Assembly: GCA_963789165.1 (NCBI GenBank)
Contig: CAWBJP010000002.1
Coordinates: forward strand, 385,186-449,185
Reading direction: 5' to 3'
Length of the DNA: 64,000 nt
Source: CAWBJP01 sp963789165
GTDB taxonomy: Bacteria; Actinomycetota; Acidimicrobiia; IMCC26256; BP-133
Numbering within the stretch: the first letter of the stretch is position 1; every line of letters begins with the position of its first letter. The position numbers and the translations under genes are program-made. Below the pieces are notes generated by a model. It was not told where the DNA came from. It ran no database searches and saw only the letters and a program-made list of their open reading frames with translations. Of this stretch, positions 42,368 to 51,639 are shown piece after piece.

Positions 42368-45300
42368 ATGCCCCTCAGAGACCTGACTTCCCTCCTGCGC
42401 GAGGACCCCGCCCTGGCCGATCTGGCCGGCGGTTCAGCGCGGGTCGTGGCCGTCCCCGAGGCGCCCCGGGCCTTCTTCTTGGCCGCCCTGGCCCGCCTGA
42501 CCGGCCGGCGTCCCCTGCTCGTGGGCGTGCCCACCACCGCCGAAGCTGAGCGCCTGGTGGCCGACCTGCGCCAGTTCCTCGACCCTCCCGGAGGAGTGGA
42601 GCTGTTCCCGGCCTGGGAGACGTTGCCCTTCGAGCGGGTGTCACCCCAGACCGAGACCATGGGTCGCCGGCTGCGGGTCATGTGGCGACTCTCGCGACGG
42701 GAGGACCTCCCCGAGGTGATCGTGGCCCCGGTGCGGGCCCTGGCCCAGCGCCTCGGACCGCATGTGGAGGACATCGATCCGGTCGTCATTCGCCCCGGCC
42801 AGGTGCTCGACCGGGACGAGCTGGTGGAGCGCCTGGTGGCGGCCGGCTACCGGCGGGAGTACCAGGTCGAGGCCCGGGGTGAGATCGCCGTGCGGGGCTC
42901 GATCGTGGACGTCTACCCGTCCACGGCCGATCATCCGGTGCGCATCGACCTGTGGGGCGACGAGGTCGACCGCCTCCAGGCCTTTTCCATCGCCGACCAG
43001 CGGGCGACCGCCGACGTGGCCTCGGTGGAGATCTTCCCCTGCCGGGAGCTGCTGCCCACCCCCGCGGTCCGGGAGCGGGCGGCCCGCCTGGTGGGGGCCG
43101 AGCCGTGGGGCCGGGAGCAGTGGGAGAAGCTGGCCGAGGGTCTCGTCTTCGACGGGATGGAGTCGTGGCTGCCGTGGCTCACCGACGAGGAGCACGTCCT
43201 CCCCGACCTGTTGCCCGAGACCGGTCTCGTGCTGCTCGTGGAGCCGGGGCGGATGCGGGACCGGGCAAAGGAGTTCAACGACGAGGAGGCGTCACTGGCC
43301 GCCACGCTGGCCACGACCTGGGGCGTCCCGGGGTCTGGGGGGTCCCCAGGGGACACAGTTCGGGAGTTGCCCCGCCTGTCGCTTCCCTTCGATCGGGTGT
43401 TGCGCCACACCGGGGCGGACACCTGGAGCATGCTCTCCGCCCCCGACCGGCCCGAGACGCCTTATATCTCGGGGACCCCGGTGGAAGGGGTCCAGGGGGA
43501 CCCGGCGGTGTTCGTGGCCCGGCTGCGCAAGCTGCTGGGCGAGGGCTACCGGGTGGTGCTGGCCGCCGACGGCACCGGTTCGGCCGAGCGGATCCGCCGG
43601 GCCCTGGCCGACGAGGGCCTGGCCGCCCCCATCCTGGAACGGGCCCCGGTCGCCCCCGGCGCCTCGGTGGTGGTGGCGCCCCTCCAGCGGGGCTTCATGC
43701 TCCCTTCCCTGCGGCTGGCGGTGGTGGCCGAAGCCGACCTCACCGGGCGCCGGCGCCTCCACCGGCGTCCCCGGGGCGCCCGGCGGGGGGAGGACTTCTA
43801 CGACGACCTGAAGGCCGGCGACTACGTCGTCCACCAGACCCACGGAGTCGGCCGCTACGCGGGCATGGTGGCCCGCGCCATCGGCGGCGTGGAACGTGAC
43901 TACCTCCTGCTCGAGTACAAGGGGGCTGACAAGCTCTACGTCCCCACCGAGCAGGTCGGGGTGGTGCGCCGCTACACCGGCGGTGACTCGCCGGCCCTGT
44001 CCCGGCTGGGGGGCACCGACTGGGCCAAGACCCGGGCCCGGGTGAAGAAGGCCGTCGCCGAGATCGCCCAGGAGCTGGTGGTCCTCTACCGCCGGCGGAT
44101 GACCACCCCGGGGCACGCCTTCCCGCCCGACACCCCCTGGCAGCGGGAGATGGAGGACGCCTTCCCCTACGAGGAGACCCCGGACCAGGCCAAGGCCATC
44201 GACGACGTCAAGGCCGACATGGAACGGCCCGTGCCGATGGACCGGCTGGTGTGTGGCGACGTCGGCTACGGCAAGACGGAGGTGGCCATCCGGGCCGCCT
44301 TCAAGGCCGTCCAGGACGGCCGGCAGGTGGCCGTGCTGGTACCCACCACCCTGCTGGCCACCCAGCACGGCCAGACCTTCTCGGAGCGCTTCAGCGGCTA
44401 CCCGGTCCGGGTCGAGGTCCTGTCCCGCTTCCTGACCACGAAGGAGCAGGCGGCCGTGGTCCGGGACCTGGCCACGGGGGCGGTGGACGTGGTCATCGGC
44501 ACCCACCGGCTCCTGTCCGAGGACGTGAAGTTCAAGGACCTCGGCCTCCTGGTCGTGGACGAGGAGCAGCGCTTCGGCGTGACCCACAAGGAGAAGATCA
44601 AGAAGCTCCGGATCGGGGTGGACGTCCTCACCATGTCGGCCACCCCCATCCCCCGCACCCTGGAGATGAGCCTGACCGGCATCCGTGACCTGTCGCTCAT
44701 CAACACCCCGCCCGAGGACCGCCAGCCCATCCTCACCTACGTGGGCGAGTCCGACGACCGGGCCGCCACCGAGGCCATCCGCCGGGAGCTGCTGCGGGAA
44801 GGCCAGGTGTTCTTCGTCCATAACCGGGTGGCCGACATCGAGGCGGTCTCGGCCCGGGTGCGGGAGCTGGTCCCCGAGGCCCGGGTGGCCATCGCCCACG
44901 GCCAGATGGACGAGGGCAGCCTGGAGAAGGTCATGGTCGACTTCTGGGAACGGGCCTACGACGTGCTGGTGTGCACGACCATCATCGAATCCGGCCTGGA
45001 CATGCCCACGGTCAACACCATGGTGGTGGACCGGGCCGACCTCTTGGGCCTGGCCCAGCTTTACCAGTTGCGGGGCCGGGTGGGTCGCTCCGGCCAGCGG
45101 GCCTACGCCTACCTTTTCCATCCCGAGGGCCGGGTGCTGACGGAGGAGGCCTACGAACGCCTCAAGACCCTGGGCGAGTTCACCGACCTCGGCTCCGGGT
45201 TCAAGATCGCCATGCGGGATCTGGAGATCCGGGGGGCGGGGAACCTGCTCGGCGGCGTGCAGTCGGGCCACATGGCCGCCGTGGGCTTCGACCTGTACTG

Positions 45301-45859
45301 CCAGATGGTGACCGAGGCGGTGGGGGAGCTGACCGGGGAGCTGCCGCCGGAACCGGTCGAGATCTCGGTCGACCTGCCCGTCACCGCCTCCATTCCCCGG
45401 GACTACATCGCCCGCGACGATCTGCGCATGGAGGCCTACCGCCGGCTCGCCGCCGTGGGGAGCCGGGCCGACGTGGACGACATTGCCAACGAGTGGTCCG
45501 ACCGCTACGGCGCACCGCCGCCGCATGCTGCCAACCTGCTGGCCGTCGCCCGGGTGCGGGCCGAGTGCGTCCGGCTCGGGATCCGGGAGGTGGCCGTGCA
45601 GCGGGGCTCGGTGCGCTTCGCCCCCTTGGCGCTGCGGGAGTCGCAGCGGGTCCGCCTTCTGCGCCTTGCCCCCAACTCGCTGACCAAGTCGACCGACGAG
45701 GTGGTGGTGCCGCTCAAGGCGACCGGACCCGTCGGCTCCAAGAGCGACGGGCTGGCCGTGGTCGAGGGCATCCTCACCCTGTTGGCCGAGCTGGTGCCGC
45801 CCGGGACCGAAGCGGTCATCGTCCCGGCCGCGGTCGGCTCGGCGGGCGCCGAAAGCTAG
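42368..45859 (+). CDS. mfd: Transcription-repair coupling factor Mfd
   Basis: The 1,163-residue ATPase removes RNA polymerase stalled at DNA damage and recruits UvrA. An N-terminal UvrB-like module is present (EAPRAFFLAALARLTGRRPL, then ELFPAWETLPFERVSPQTET). The RNA polymerase interaction domain follows (DYVVHQTHGVGRYAGMVARA). The helicase has Walker A GDVGYGKTEVA and Walker B VVDEEQRFG. Motif VI is in YQLRGRVGRSGQRAYAYL. The C-terminal regulatory domain follows. It starts at ATG 42368, divergent from the lipoprotein gene, with mazG and a foldase downstream. Confidence 0.96.
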   Translation: MPLRDLTSLLREDPALADLAGGSARVVAVPEAPRAFFLAALARLTGRRPLLVGVPTTAEAERLVADLRQFLDPPGGVELFPAWETLPFERVSPQTETMGRRLRVMWRLSRREDLPEVIVAPVRALAQRLGPHVEDIDPVVIRPGQVLDRDELVERLVAAGYRREYQVEARGEIAVRGSIVDVYPSTADHPVRIDLWGDEVDRLQAFSIADQRATADVASVEIFPCRELLPTPAVRERAARLVGAEPWGREQWEKLAEGLVFDGMESWLPWLTDEEHVLPDLLPETGLVLLVEPGRMRDRAKEFNDEEASLAATLATTWGVPGSGGSPGDTVRELPRLSLPFDRVLRHTGADTWSMLSAPDRPETPYISGTPVEGVQGDPAVFVARLRKLLGEGYRVVLAADGTGSAERIRRALADEGLAAPILERAPVAPGASVVVAPLQRGFMLPSLRLAVVAEADLTGRRRLHRRPRGARRGEDFYDDLKAGDYVVHQTHGVGRYAGMVARAIGGVERDYLLLEYKGADKLYVPTEQVGVVRRYTGGDSPALSRLGGTDWAKTRARVKKAVAEIAQELVVLYRRRMTTPGHAFPPDTPWQREMEDAFPYEETPDQAKAIDDVKADMERPVPMDRLVCGDVGYGKTEVAIRAAFKAVQDGRQVAVLVPTTLLATQHGQTFSERFSGYPVRVEVLSRFLTTKEQAAVVRDLATGAVDVVIGTHRLLSEDVKFKDLGLLVVDEEQRFGVTHKEKIKKLRIGVDVLTMSATPIPRTLEMSLTGIRDLSLINTPPEDRQPILTYVGESDDRAATEAIRRELLREGQVFFVHNRVADIEAVSARVRELVPEARVAIAHGQMDEGSLEKVMVDFWERAYDVLVCTTIIESGLDMPTVNTMVVDRADLLGLAQLYQLRGRVGRSGQRAYAYLFHPEGRVLTEEAYERLKTLGEFTDLGSGFKIAMRDLEIRGAGNLLGGVQSGHMAAVGFDLYCQMVTEAVGELTGELPPEPVEISVDLPVTASIPRDYIARDDLRMEAYRRLAAVGSRADVDDIANEWSDRYGAPPPHAANLLAVARVRAECVRLGIREVAVQRGSVRFAPLALRESQRVRLLRLAPNSLTKSTDEVVVPLKATGPVGSKSDGLAVVEGILTLLAELVPPGTEAVIVPAAVGSAGAES

Positions 45860-45870
45860 CCTGCTAACCC

Positions 45871-46941
45871 GTGAATCTTCGTCGTGCCCTCATCGCCGTC
45901 GCGCTCACCGGCGGCCTCCTCGCCTCGGCCTGCGGTTCGACCGCCGCCGCGGCCGCCACTGTCAACGGCCAGACGATCGACCGCTCCGACTTCGAGAAGG
46001 AGCTCAAGGCTCTGGCCGAGAACAAGGAGCTTCAGGCCGCCAGCGGGGGCCAGGGGCTTCTGGGCACGGGCAAGGACACGGTCGACGCCCGGTTGTCGGC
46101 CGGCTGGCTCACCGCCGTCATCTACGACGTCCTCATCACCGACGAGTTCGATCGCCGCAACCTCGAGCTGACCGAAGAGGACAAGGGCGCGGCCGAGGCC
46201 CAGCTGGCCGACCAGTTCGGGAACCCCAAGGTCGCCGCCGCCTTCCCCAAGTGGTTCCGGGAACGGCTTTCGGGCCGGAACGCCCGGGCCGTGGCCGTCC
46301 GCACCGCCATCTCCGGCCTGTCGCTGTCGGAGGAGAGCCTGAAGAAGTACTACGAGGAGCACAAGGCCGACTTCGAGCAGGTCTGCCTGTCCCACCTGCT
46401 GGTGGAGACCAAGGAGCAAGCCGACGCCGCCCTGGCCCGGGTCAAGGGGGGCGAGAGCTTCGCCGCCGTGGCCACCGCCGTCTCCAAGGACCAGGGGAGC
46501 GCCCCCAAGGGCGGCGACCTGGGCTGCAACAACAGGGGCCTCTTCGTGCCCGAGTTCGAAGCGGCCGCCTTCTCGGCCTCCCCCGAGGTGCCTACCGACC
46601 CGGTCCAGACCCAGTTCGGCTTCCACGTCCTCATGGTCAAGGAGCGGAAGACGGCCCCCTTAGAGCAGGCCCGGACCCAGGCCAAGCAGGCCCTCGACAA
46701 TGAGAGCCAGGAAAAGTTCCGGAACTTCCTGAGCAAAGCGGCCCAGAAGGCCAAGGTGACCGTCGACCCCCGCTACGGCAGGTTCAAGGCCGAGCCCCCG
46801 GGTGCACCTGAGGTGATCCCGCCCGAAGCCCCGGCCCCGGCCGAGGGCCGGCCCTCGGACCAGACCCCCGAACCCAGCCTCCCCGGGGCCCCGGCGCAAC
46901 CGCTGCCGGGCGACCAGACCCCGTCGAACAACAACCAGTAG
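45871..46941 (+). CDS. SurA/PrsA-like foldase lipoprotein with parvulin PPIase domain
   Basis: This is a 356-residue protein. The signal sequence MNLRRALIAVALTGGLLASA is followed by Cys21, so it is a lipoprotein on the outer face of the membrane. Residues 35-160 form a SurA-N-like helical chaperone domain. Residues 175-270 are a parvulin peptidyl-prolyl isomerase domain: VCLSHLLVETKEQADAALAR, FAAVATAVSKDQGSAPKGGD, GFHVLMVKER. A Pro-rich tail of about 45 residues ends with NNNQ. The GTG start at 45871 lies 11 bp after mfd. mazG starts immediately after its stop. Confidence 0.9.
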   Translation: MNLRRALIAVALTGGLLASACGSTAAAAATVNGQTIDRSDFEKELKALAENKELQAASGGQGLLGTGKDTVDARLSAGWLTAVIYDVLITDEFDRRNLELTEEDKGAAEAQLADQFGNPKVAAAFPKWFRERLSGRNARAVAVRTAISGLSLSEESLKKYYEEHKADFEQVCLSHLLVETKEQADAALARVKGGESFAAVATAVSKDQGSAPKGGDLGCNNRGLFVPEFEAAAFSASPEVPTDPVQTQFGFHVLMVKERKTAPLEQARTQAKQALDNESQEKFRNFLSKAAQKAKVTVDPRYGRFKAEPPGAPEVIPPEAPAPAEGRPSDQTPEPSLPGAPAQPLPGDQTPSNNNQ

Positions 46942-48525
46942 ATGGCCTCCGGGCGGGTGGTCGTCGTCGGTCTCGGACCGGCGGGCGCCGATCTCCTGCT
47001 GCCCGCCGCCCGGGTCGCCCTGGAGGCGATCGAGCCGGGCCGGCGCTTCGCCCGGACAGCCCGCCACCCGGCGGTCGCCGACCTCGCCGCGGAGGGCCTG
47101 GCGCTCATCGCCTGCGACGACGTTTACGAGACGGCCACCTCCGCCGAGGACGTGTACCGGGCCATCTCGGCCCGTCTCCTGACCGCGGCCGAGGAGGGGG
47201 ACGTGGCTCTGGCCGTTCCTGGTAGCCCGGCGGTGGGCGAACGCACGGTGACCCTACTGCGCCGGGCCCTCGGGGACCGCCTGGTCATCGTCCCGGGGCT
47301 CTCCTTCGCCGAGCTGGCCTGGACCCGGTTCGGGGTCGACCCCACCGACGGGGCCCGGGTGGCGGACGGGAAGGCACTACCCAGCGCCCTCCCCGCCGGC
47401 CCGCTGCTGGTCAGCCACTGCCACTCCCCCCTGGTCCTGTCCGATGTGAAGCTGGCGCTCCTCGAACGCCTCGACGGGGAGGCGCCCGTCACCGTCCTCC
47501 AGCGCCTGGGCCTGCCCGACGAGACGGTCGTCACCCTGCCCCTGGCCGAACTCGACCGGGCCGTGGAGCCCGACCACCTGACCGCCGTCTTCGTCGATCT
47601 GCCTCCGGGCGGGCCGGGGCCGGCATGGGAGCGGCTGGTGACCCTCATCGAGCGCCTCCGGGCGCCCGGGGGGTGCCCATGGGACGCGGAGCAGACCCAC
47701 CACTCCCTGGCCCGCCACTGCATCGAGGAGGCGTACGAGGTCATCGAGGCCATCGAGGCGCTCCCGGCCTCCGCTCCGGGCGGGCCCGATCCCGTTCCCG
47801 ACGGGGCCTACCAGCACCTGGAGGAGGAGCTGGGCGACCTGGCCTGCCAGGTCGTGTTCCACGCCACCTTCGCCCGGGAGGCGGGTGCCTTCACCATCAC
47901 CGACGTGCTCGACGGGGTGCACGACAAGCTGGTGCGCCGTCATCCCCACGTGTTCGGGACGGTCCAGGTCAGCGGGGCGGACGAGGTGCTGGCCAACTGG
48001 GAGCAGATCAAGAAGAGCGAGAAGGGCGGGTCGTCCCTCATGGACGACGTCCCCCAGGGACTGCCCTCGCTGCTCTACGCCCACAAGCTCTTCCGCAAGG
48101 CAGCCGCCGCCGGCCTCGACTTCGGGGCCACCGCCGAGGCCCGGAGCCGGGCGCTGGAGGCCGTGCGGGCGCTCCCCGACGAGCCCGGGGCGGACATCGA
48201 AGCCAGCCTGGGGGAGGCGCTCGCCGCCCTGGTCCACCTGGCCCGCACCGCCGGACTCGACGCCGAGACCGCCTTGCGGGGCTGGGCGGGCCGTTTCCGG
48301 ACCCGGTTCCAGGCCCTCGAGGGCCTCGCCGCGGAGCAGCGTGTAGCCCTCGAGGCCCTCCCCCCGGAGACCGGGTGGCCCTGTGGGAGGCCACCGCTCT
48401 CCTCCCAAAGCACTAGTCCCAGCCCGGATTCCCCCCCGTTTGGGTCAAGGCTTGTCCGTCTCTGGGCCCTATGCCTGATTTTCTCTGCTTCGGAGGGACT
48501 ACTTCGCTGCCGATCAATTAGCTAG
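46942..48525 (+). CDS. mazG: MazG nucleotide pyrophosphohydrolase fused to a methylase-like domain
   Basis: This is a 527-residue protein. Residues 1-215 resemble the tetrapyrrole (SAM-dependent) methylase fold seen in YabN: VVVVGLGPAGADLLLPAARV, VALAVPGSPAVGE, VPGLSFAELAWTRFG. Residues 220-500 hold the MazG core: LRAPGGCPWDAEQTHHSLAR, IEEAYEVIEAIE (ExxE) and LEEELGDLACQVVFHA (ExxxD), repeated in weaker form near 420-470. MazG hydrolyses abnormal or signalling nucleotides. The last 40 residues after PPETGWP are not similar to the family. The gene starts directly after the foldase stop. The fusion is established in Firmicutes and actinobacteria. Confidence 0.92.
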   Translation: MASGRVVVVGLGPAGADLLLPAARVALEAIEPGRRFARTARHPAVADLAAEGLALIACDDVYETATSAEDVYRAISARLLTAAEEGDVALAVPGSPAVGERTVTLLRRALGDRLVIVPGLSFAELAWTRFGVDPTDGARVADGKALPSALPAGPLLVSHCHSPLVLSDVKLALLERLDGEAPVTVLQRLGLPDETVVTLPLAELDRAVEPDHLTAVFVDLPPGGPGPAWERLVTLIERLRAPGGCPWDAEQTHHSLARHCIEEAYEVIEAIEALPASAPGGPDPVPDGAYQHLEEELGDLACQVVFHATFAREAGAFTITDVLDGVHDKLVRRHPHVFGTVQVSGADEVLANWEQIKKSEKGGSSLMDDVPQGLPSLLYAHKLFRKAAAAGLDFGATAEARSRALEAVRALPDEPGADIEASLGEALAALVHLARTAGLDAETALRGWAGRFRTRFQALEGLAAEQRVALEALPPETGWPCGRPPLSSQSTSPSPDSPPFGSRLVRLWALCLIFSASEGLLRCRSIS

Positions 48526-48572
48526 TTCCTCGGGGTACGGACGCCCCGCCCGGATGCAGAGGAGTCTCTCGT

Positions 48573-49739
48573 ATGAAGAAGCACATCGCTCTCGGAATCG
48601 CCGCTGCGGTACTCGGCGCCTCCGGCGTGGCCAGCGCTGTCGTGTCGGTCGACCAGCTGACCTCGGCCGCCAACTCGACCGCGAGCCTCTCCGCGGTGAC
48701 GGACAGCCTCGCCGCCAACTGCTGGATGGTCACCGGCTCCGCCAGTGACGCCGGCTGCAACACCTCCATCGCCGGCATCGAGGTGCCCGGCCTGCCCGAA
48801 CTGCCCAACCTGGTGCCCGGGGTCGACATCCCCGACGCCACCGGCCTCCTGGCCATGGCTTCCAACGCCGTGGACACCGCCACCGGCGCCGTGGGCTCCG
48901 CCCAGAGCATCGTCGGCAGCCTCGTCCCCACCGCTACCGGCCTCGCCGGTGGTGTGATGCCGAGCGCCTGCAACCTGCCGGTGGCCCTGCCCGTCGGGCT
49001 CCCGATCCCCACGGGGATCTTCTCGGCCGGCCTGAACCTCTTCCACATGGCGCAGAGCCTGGCCATGAACGACCTGGGTGCCGCCGGGCTGGCCCTGCCG
49101 GTCGCCCTGCCGGTCGCCCTCCCGGTCGGTGTGCCCACCGCTGACGACCTGATCAACACGATCGAGGAGCAGGCGGGCTGCCTGGGCGAGATGTCCGGTG
49201 GCCTTCCGATCCCCGCGGTCTGCTCCCTGACCGCTGGCGCTCCCGCCGCCGTGACCAGCGTCGTCCCCGGTGCGATCAGCGGCCTCCTGAGCTCGGTCAT
49301 CAGCGACCTGACCAACATCACCGGCGGGGCCGTCAACGTGGCTGATGGCGGCACCGTGGGTGTGAACTGCAACGTCGACGGAGCCACGGACGCAGCCAGC
49401 GGCCTGGTGCCTTCCCTCCCGGGTCTGCCGTCCCTCCCGGGTCTGCCGTCCCTCCCGGGCCTCGGGTCCCTCCCGCTCCCGGTCCAGCTCCCGGTGGCGA
49501 CGGTTCCCGCCGCCCCGGTCCCGGCCCTGCCCGCCCTGCCCGCCGTCCCCGACGTCGTCGGCACGGTGACCGGCACGGTTGGCGGTGTCGTCGACACGGT
49601 CACCGGTCTGCTCGGTAGCGACCTGCCGCTGTCGGTGCCGGCCCTGCCCCTGCCCACCAACTGCTCGGCTTCGGCTTCCGGCTCGTTGGGCGGCCTCCTC
49701 GGCAGCCTGACCAGCACCATCACGGGTGGCTGCAACTAG
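48573..49739 (+). CDS. Secreted Pro/Leu/Val-rich repetitive protein of unknown function
   Basis: This is a 388-residue protein. The signal peptide is MKKHIALGIAAAVLGASGVA with cleavage near ASA. The mature protein is rich in Ala, Leu, Pro, Val and Gly and poor in charge. It has repeat blocks PVALPVALPVGV (about 180) and SLPGLPSLPGLPSLPGLGSL (about 290), with an 18-bp DNA repeat behind the latter. About eight Cys in NCW, GCN, ACN, GCL, VCS, NCN, NCS and GCN contexts may form disulfides. A strong AGAGGAG site precedes ATG 48573, and a 13-bp hairpin terminator follows, so it may be highly expressed. I do not recognise the family; a cell-surface or spore/aerial-coat role is only a guess. Confidence 0.75.
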   Translation: MKKHIALGIAAAVLGASGVASAVVSVDQLTSAANSTASLSAVTDSLAANCWMVTGSASDAGCNTSIAGIEVPGLPELPNLVPGVDIPDATGLLAMASNAVDTATGAVGSAQSIVGSLVPTATGLAGGVMPSACNLPVALPVGLPIPTGIFSAGLNLFHMAQSLAMNDLGAAGLALPVALPVALPVGVPTADDLINTIEEQAGCLGEMSGGLPIPAVCSLTAGAPAAVTSVVPGAISGLLSSVISDLTNITGGAVNVADGGTVGVNCNVDGATDAASGLVPSLPGLPSLPGLPSLPGLGSLPLPVQLPVATVPAAPVPALPALPAVPDVVGTVTGTVGGVVDTVTGLLGSDLPLSVPALPLPTNCSASASGSLGGLLGSLTSTITGGCN

Positions 49740-49764
49740 TACGCAGCACTGCTCGCTCTGCGGT

Positions 49765-49796
49765 AACTGCCGTGCCCTGGTGGGGGCACGGCAGTT
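49765..49796 (+). terminator. 13-bp hairpin after the secreted repetitive protein gene
   Basis: Perfect arms at 49765-49777 and 49784-49796 (AACTGCCGTGCCC/GGGCACGGCAGTT) enclose TGGTGG. It lies 26 bp past the stop codon and 57 bp before the eno start codon. Confidence 0.75.
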
Positions 49797-49852
49797 CCGC
49801 GTCTGGGGCCTCTTCCTGCGATACGGTGCACATGGGTGCGCGGGAGTGGCCA

Positions 49853-51157
49853 ATGAGCATCATCGAGCACGTTGAGGCCCGGGAGATCCTCGATTCGCGG
49901 GGCCAGCCCACCGTGGAGGTCGACGTCGTCCTGGACTCGGGAGCCCGCGGCCGGGCGGGGGTCCCGAGCGGAGCGAGCACCGGCGCGCATGAGGCCCATG
50001 AGCTGCGCGACGGCGACGACCGGTACGGGGGCAAGGGGGTCTCCCGGGCGGTGGCCAACGTCAACGACGAGATCCGATCCGTCGTGGTGGGGCTCGACGC
50101 CTCCGTCCAGCGGGACCTGGACGCCGTCCTGATCGAGTTGGACGGCACCGCCAACAAGTCCCGCCTGGGGGCGAACGCCATCCTCGGGGTGTCCCTGGCC
50201 GTGGCCAAGGCGGCGGCGGACGAGACCGAACTGCCGCTCTACCGCTACCTGGGCGGCGTGGGCGCCCACGTCCTGCCCGTCCCCATGATGAACGTCCTCA
50301 ACGGTGGCGCCCACGCCGACTCCAACGTCGACCTCCAGGAGTTCATGGTCATGCCCGTGGGCGCCGCCTCCTTCTCCGAGGGGCTGCGCTGGGGGGCGGA
50401 GACCTACCACGGGTTGAAGGCGCTGCTGCGGGAGCGGGGTCTGTCCACCGGCTTGGGCGACGAGGGCGGCTACGCCCCCAGCCTCGAATCCAACGAGGCC
50501 GCCCTGGCGCTGCTCATGCAGGCGGTGGAACGGGCCGGGTACGTCCCGGGGACCGAGATCGCCCTCGCCCTCGACGTCGCCTCCACCGAGTTCTACGCCG
50601 ACGGCCGTTACGTGCTCGCCGGCGAGGGTGCCGACTTCGACGCCGGCGGATTCGTCGCCTACCTGGCCGGGCTGTGCGACCGCTACCCGATCGTCTCCAT
50701 CGAGGACGGGATGGCCGAGGACGACTGGGACGGCTGGCGGCTCCTCACCGAGCGTCTCGGGGACCGGGTGCAGCTGGTGGGCGACGACCTGTTCGTGACC
50801 AACCCCGAGCGCCTGGCCCGCGGGATCGACGCCGGGGTGGCCAACTCGGTGCTGGTCAAGGTGAATCAGATCGGCACCCTCTCCGAGACGCTGGAGACCA
50901 TCGGCGTGGCCGGACGGGCCGGCTACACCAGCGTGGTCTCGCACCGGTCGGGGGAGACGGAGGACACCACCATCGCCTCGCTGGCCGTGGCCACCAACTG
51001 CGGCCAGATCAAGACGGGGGCGCCGGCCCGATCGGACCGGGTGGCCAAGTACAACGAGTTGCTCCGCATCGAGGAGGATCTCGGCCCCGGGGCCGCCTAC
51101 GCCCGGCCCTTCGAGCGCCTTGGGAAACAGGGCCCAGTGAAGGAGGGGCAGCGGTGA
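49853..51157 (+). CDS. eno: Enolase
   Basis: The 434-residue glycolytic enzyme converts 2-phosphoglycerate to phosphoenolpyruvate. Conserved regions: AREILDSRGQPTVEVDV, VPSGASTGAHEAHELRDGDD, GGAHADSNVDLQEFMVMPVG, SIEDGMAEDDWDGW, GDDLFVTN, LVKVNQIGTLSETLE and VSHRSGETEDTTIA. I chose ATG 49853 (MSIIEHVEARE); the open frame upstream runs over the hairpin at 49765-49796. The stop overlaps the next GTG by 4 bp. Confidence 0.96.
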   Translation: MSIIEHVEAREILDSRGQPTVEVDVVLDSGARGRAGVPSGASTGAHEAHELRDGDDRYGGKGVSRAVANVNDEIRSVVVGLDASVQRDLDAVLIELDGTANKSRLGANAILGVSLAVAKAAADETELPLYRYLGGVGAHVLPVPMMNVLNGGAHADSNVDLQEFMVMPVGAASFSEGLRWGAETYHGLKALLRERGLSTGLGDEGGYAPSLESNEAALALLMQAVERAGYVPGTEIALALDVASTEFYADGRYVLAGEGADFDAGGFVAYLAGLCDRYPIVSIEDGMAEDDWDGWRLLTERLGDRVQLVGDDLFVTNPERLARGIDAGVANSVLVKVNQIGTLSETLETIGVAGRAGYTSVVSHRSGETEDTTIASLAVATNCGQIKTGAPARSDRVAKYNELLRIEEDLGPGAAYARPFERLGKQGPVKEGQR

Positions 51158-51519
51158 ACTCCAAGGCCCGCATCGCCGTCGCCTCCGTGGTCTTCGTGGG
51201 CTTCGTCTTCGGCGCGGTGTTCCCCACCCGCACCTACCTGACCCAGCGCCGGGAGATCACCGCCGCCGCCGAGCGCCTTGAGTTGTTCGAGGCCCAGAAC
51301 GGCAAGCTCGCCTCGGCCGTCGACCGCCTGCAGCGCGACGACGAGATCGAACGCCTGGCCCGGAGCCGCTACAACCTGGTGCGCCCCGGCGAGGAGGCCT
51401 ACGCCATCCTCCCCGTTCCGGTGCCGCCCCCGGTCGTCCCTCTTCCGGCGGCCACGCGCCCGGCTCCACCGCACCCACTCACGGCCTGGGTCCGCGGCAC
51501 CCTCGACCGCGTCTTCTGA
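51154..51519 (+). CDS. FtsB/DivIC-family septum protein
   Basis: The 121-residue protein has a short cytosolic start (MNSKAR), one membrane helix (IAVASVVFVGFVFGAVF) and a coiled coil (LTQRREITAAAERLELFEAQ, then NGKLASAVDRLQRDDEIERL). The conserved late motif AYAILPVPVPPPVVPLP follows, then a Pro-rich end. The eno-ftsB/divIC order is typical of Gram-positive bacteria. The protein takes part in the FtsQLB divisome complex. The start is the GTG at 51154, overlapping the eno stop codon (GTGA). Confidence 0.9.
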   Translation: MNSKARIAVASVVFVGFVFGAVFPTRTYLTQRREITAAAERLELFEAQNGKLASAVDRLQRDDEIERLARSRYNLVRPGEEAYAILPVPVPPPVVPLPAATRPAPPHPLTAWVRGTLDRVF

Positions 51520-51639
51520 CGAAGCCTGTTCCCGTGTCCGGGGGAGCCCCCGCACCTCCGGGGCGGGTACGTTGCGGGCATCGCCCCGGTCCCACCAGGC
51601 TGTGCGGTCCGGGGAGGGGGGAGGTCCAGCCTGCAGACC

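Noticed and set aside
49410..49470. Regulatory tandem repeat in the secreted protein gene
   Set aside because: The 18-bp repeats encode the SLPGLP motif in frame, so coding explains them.
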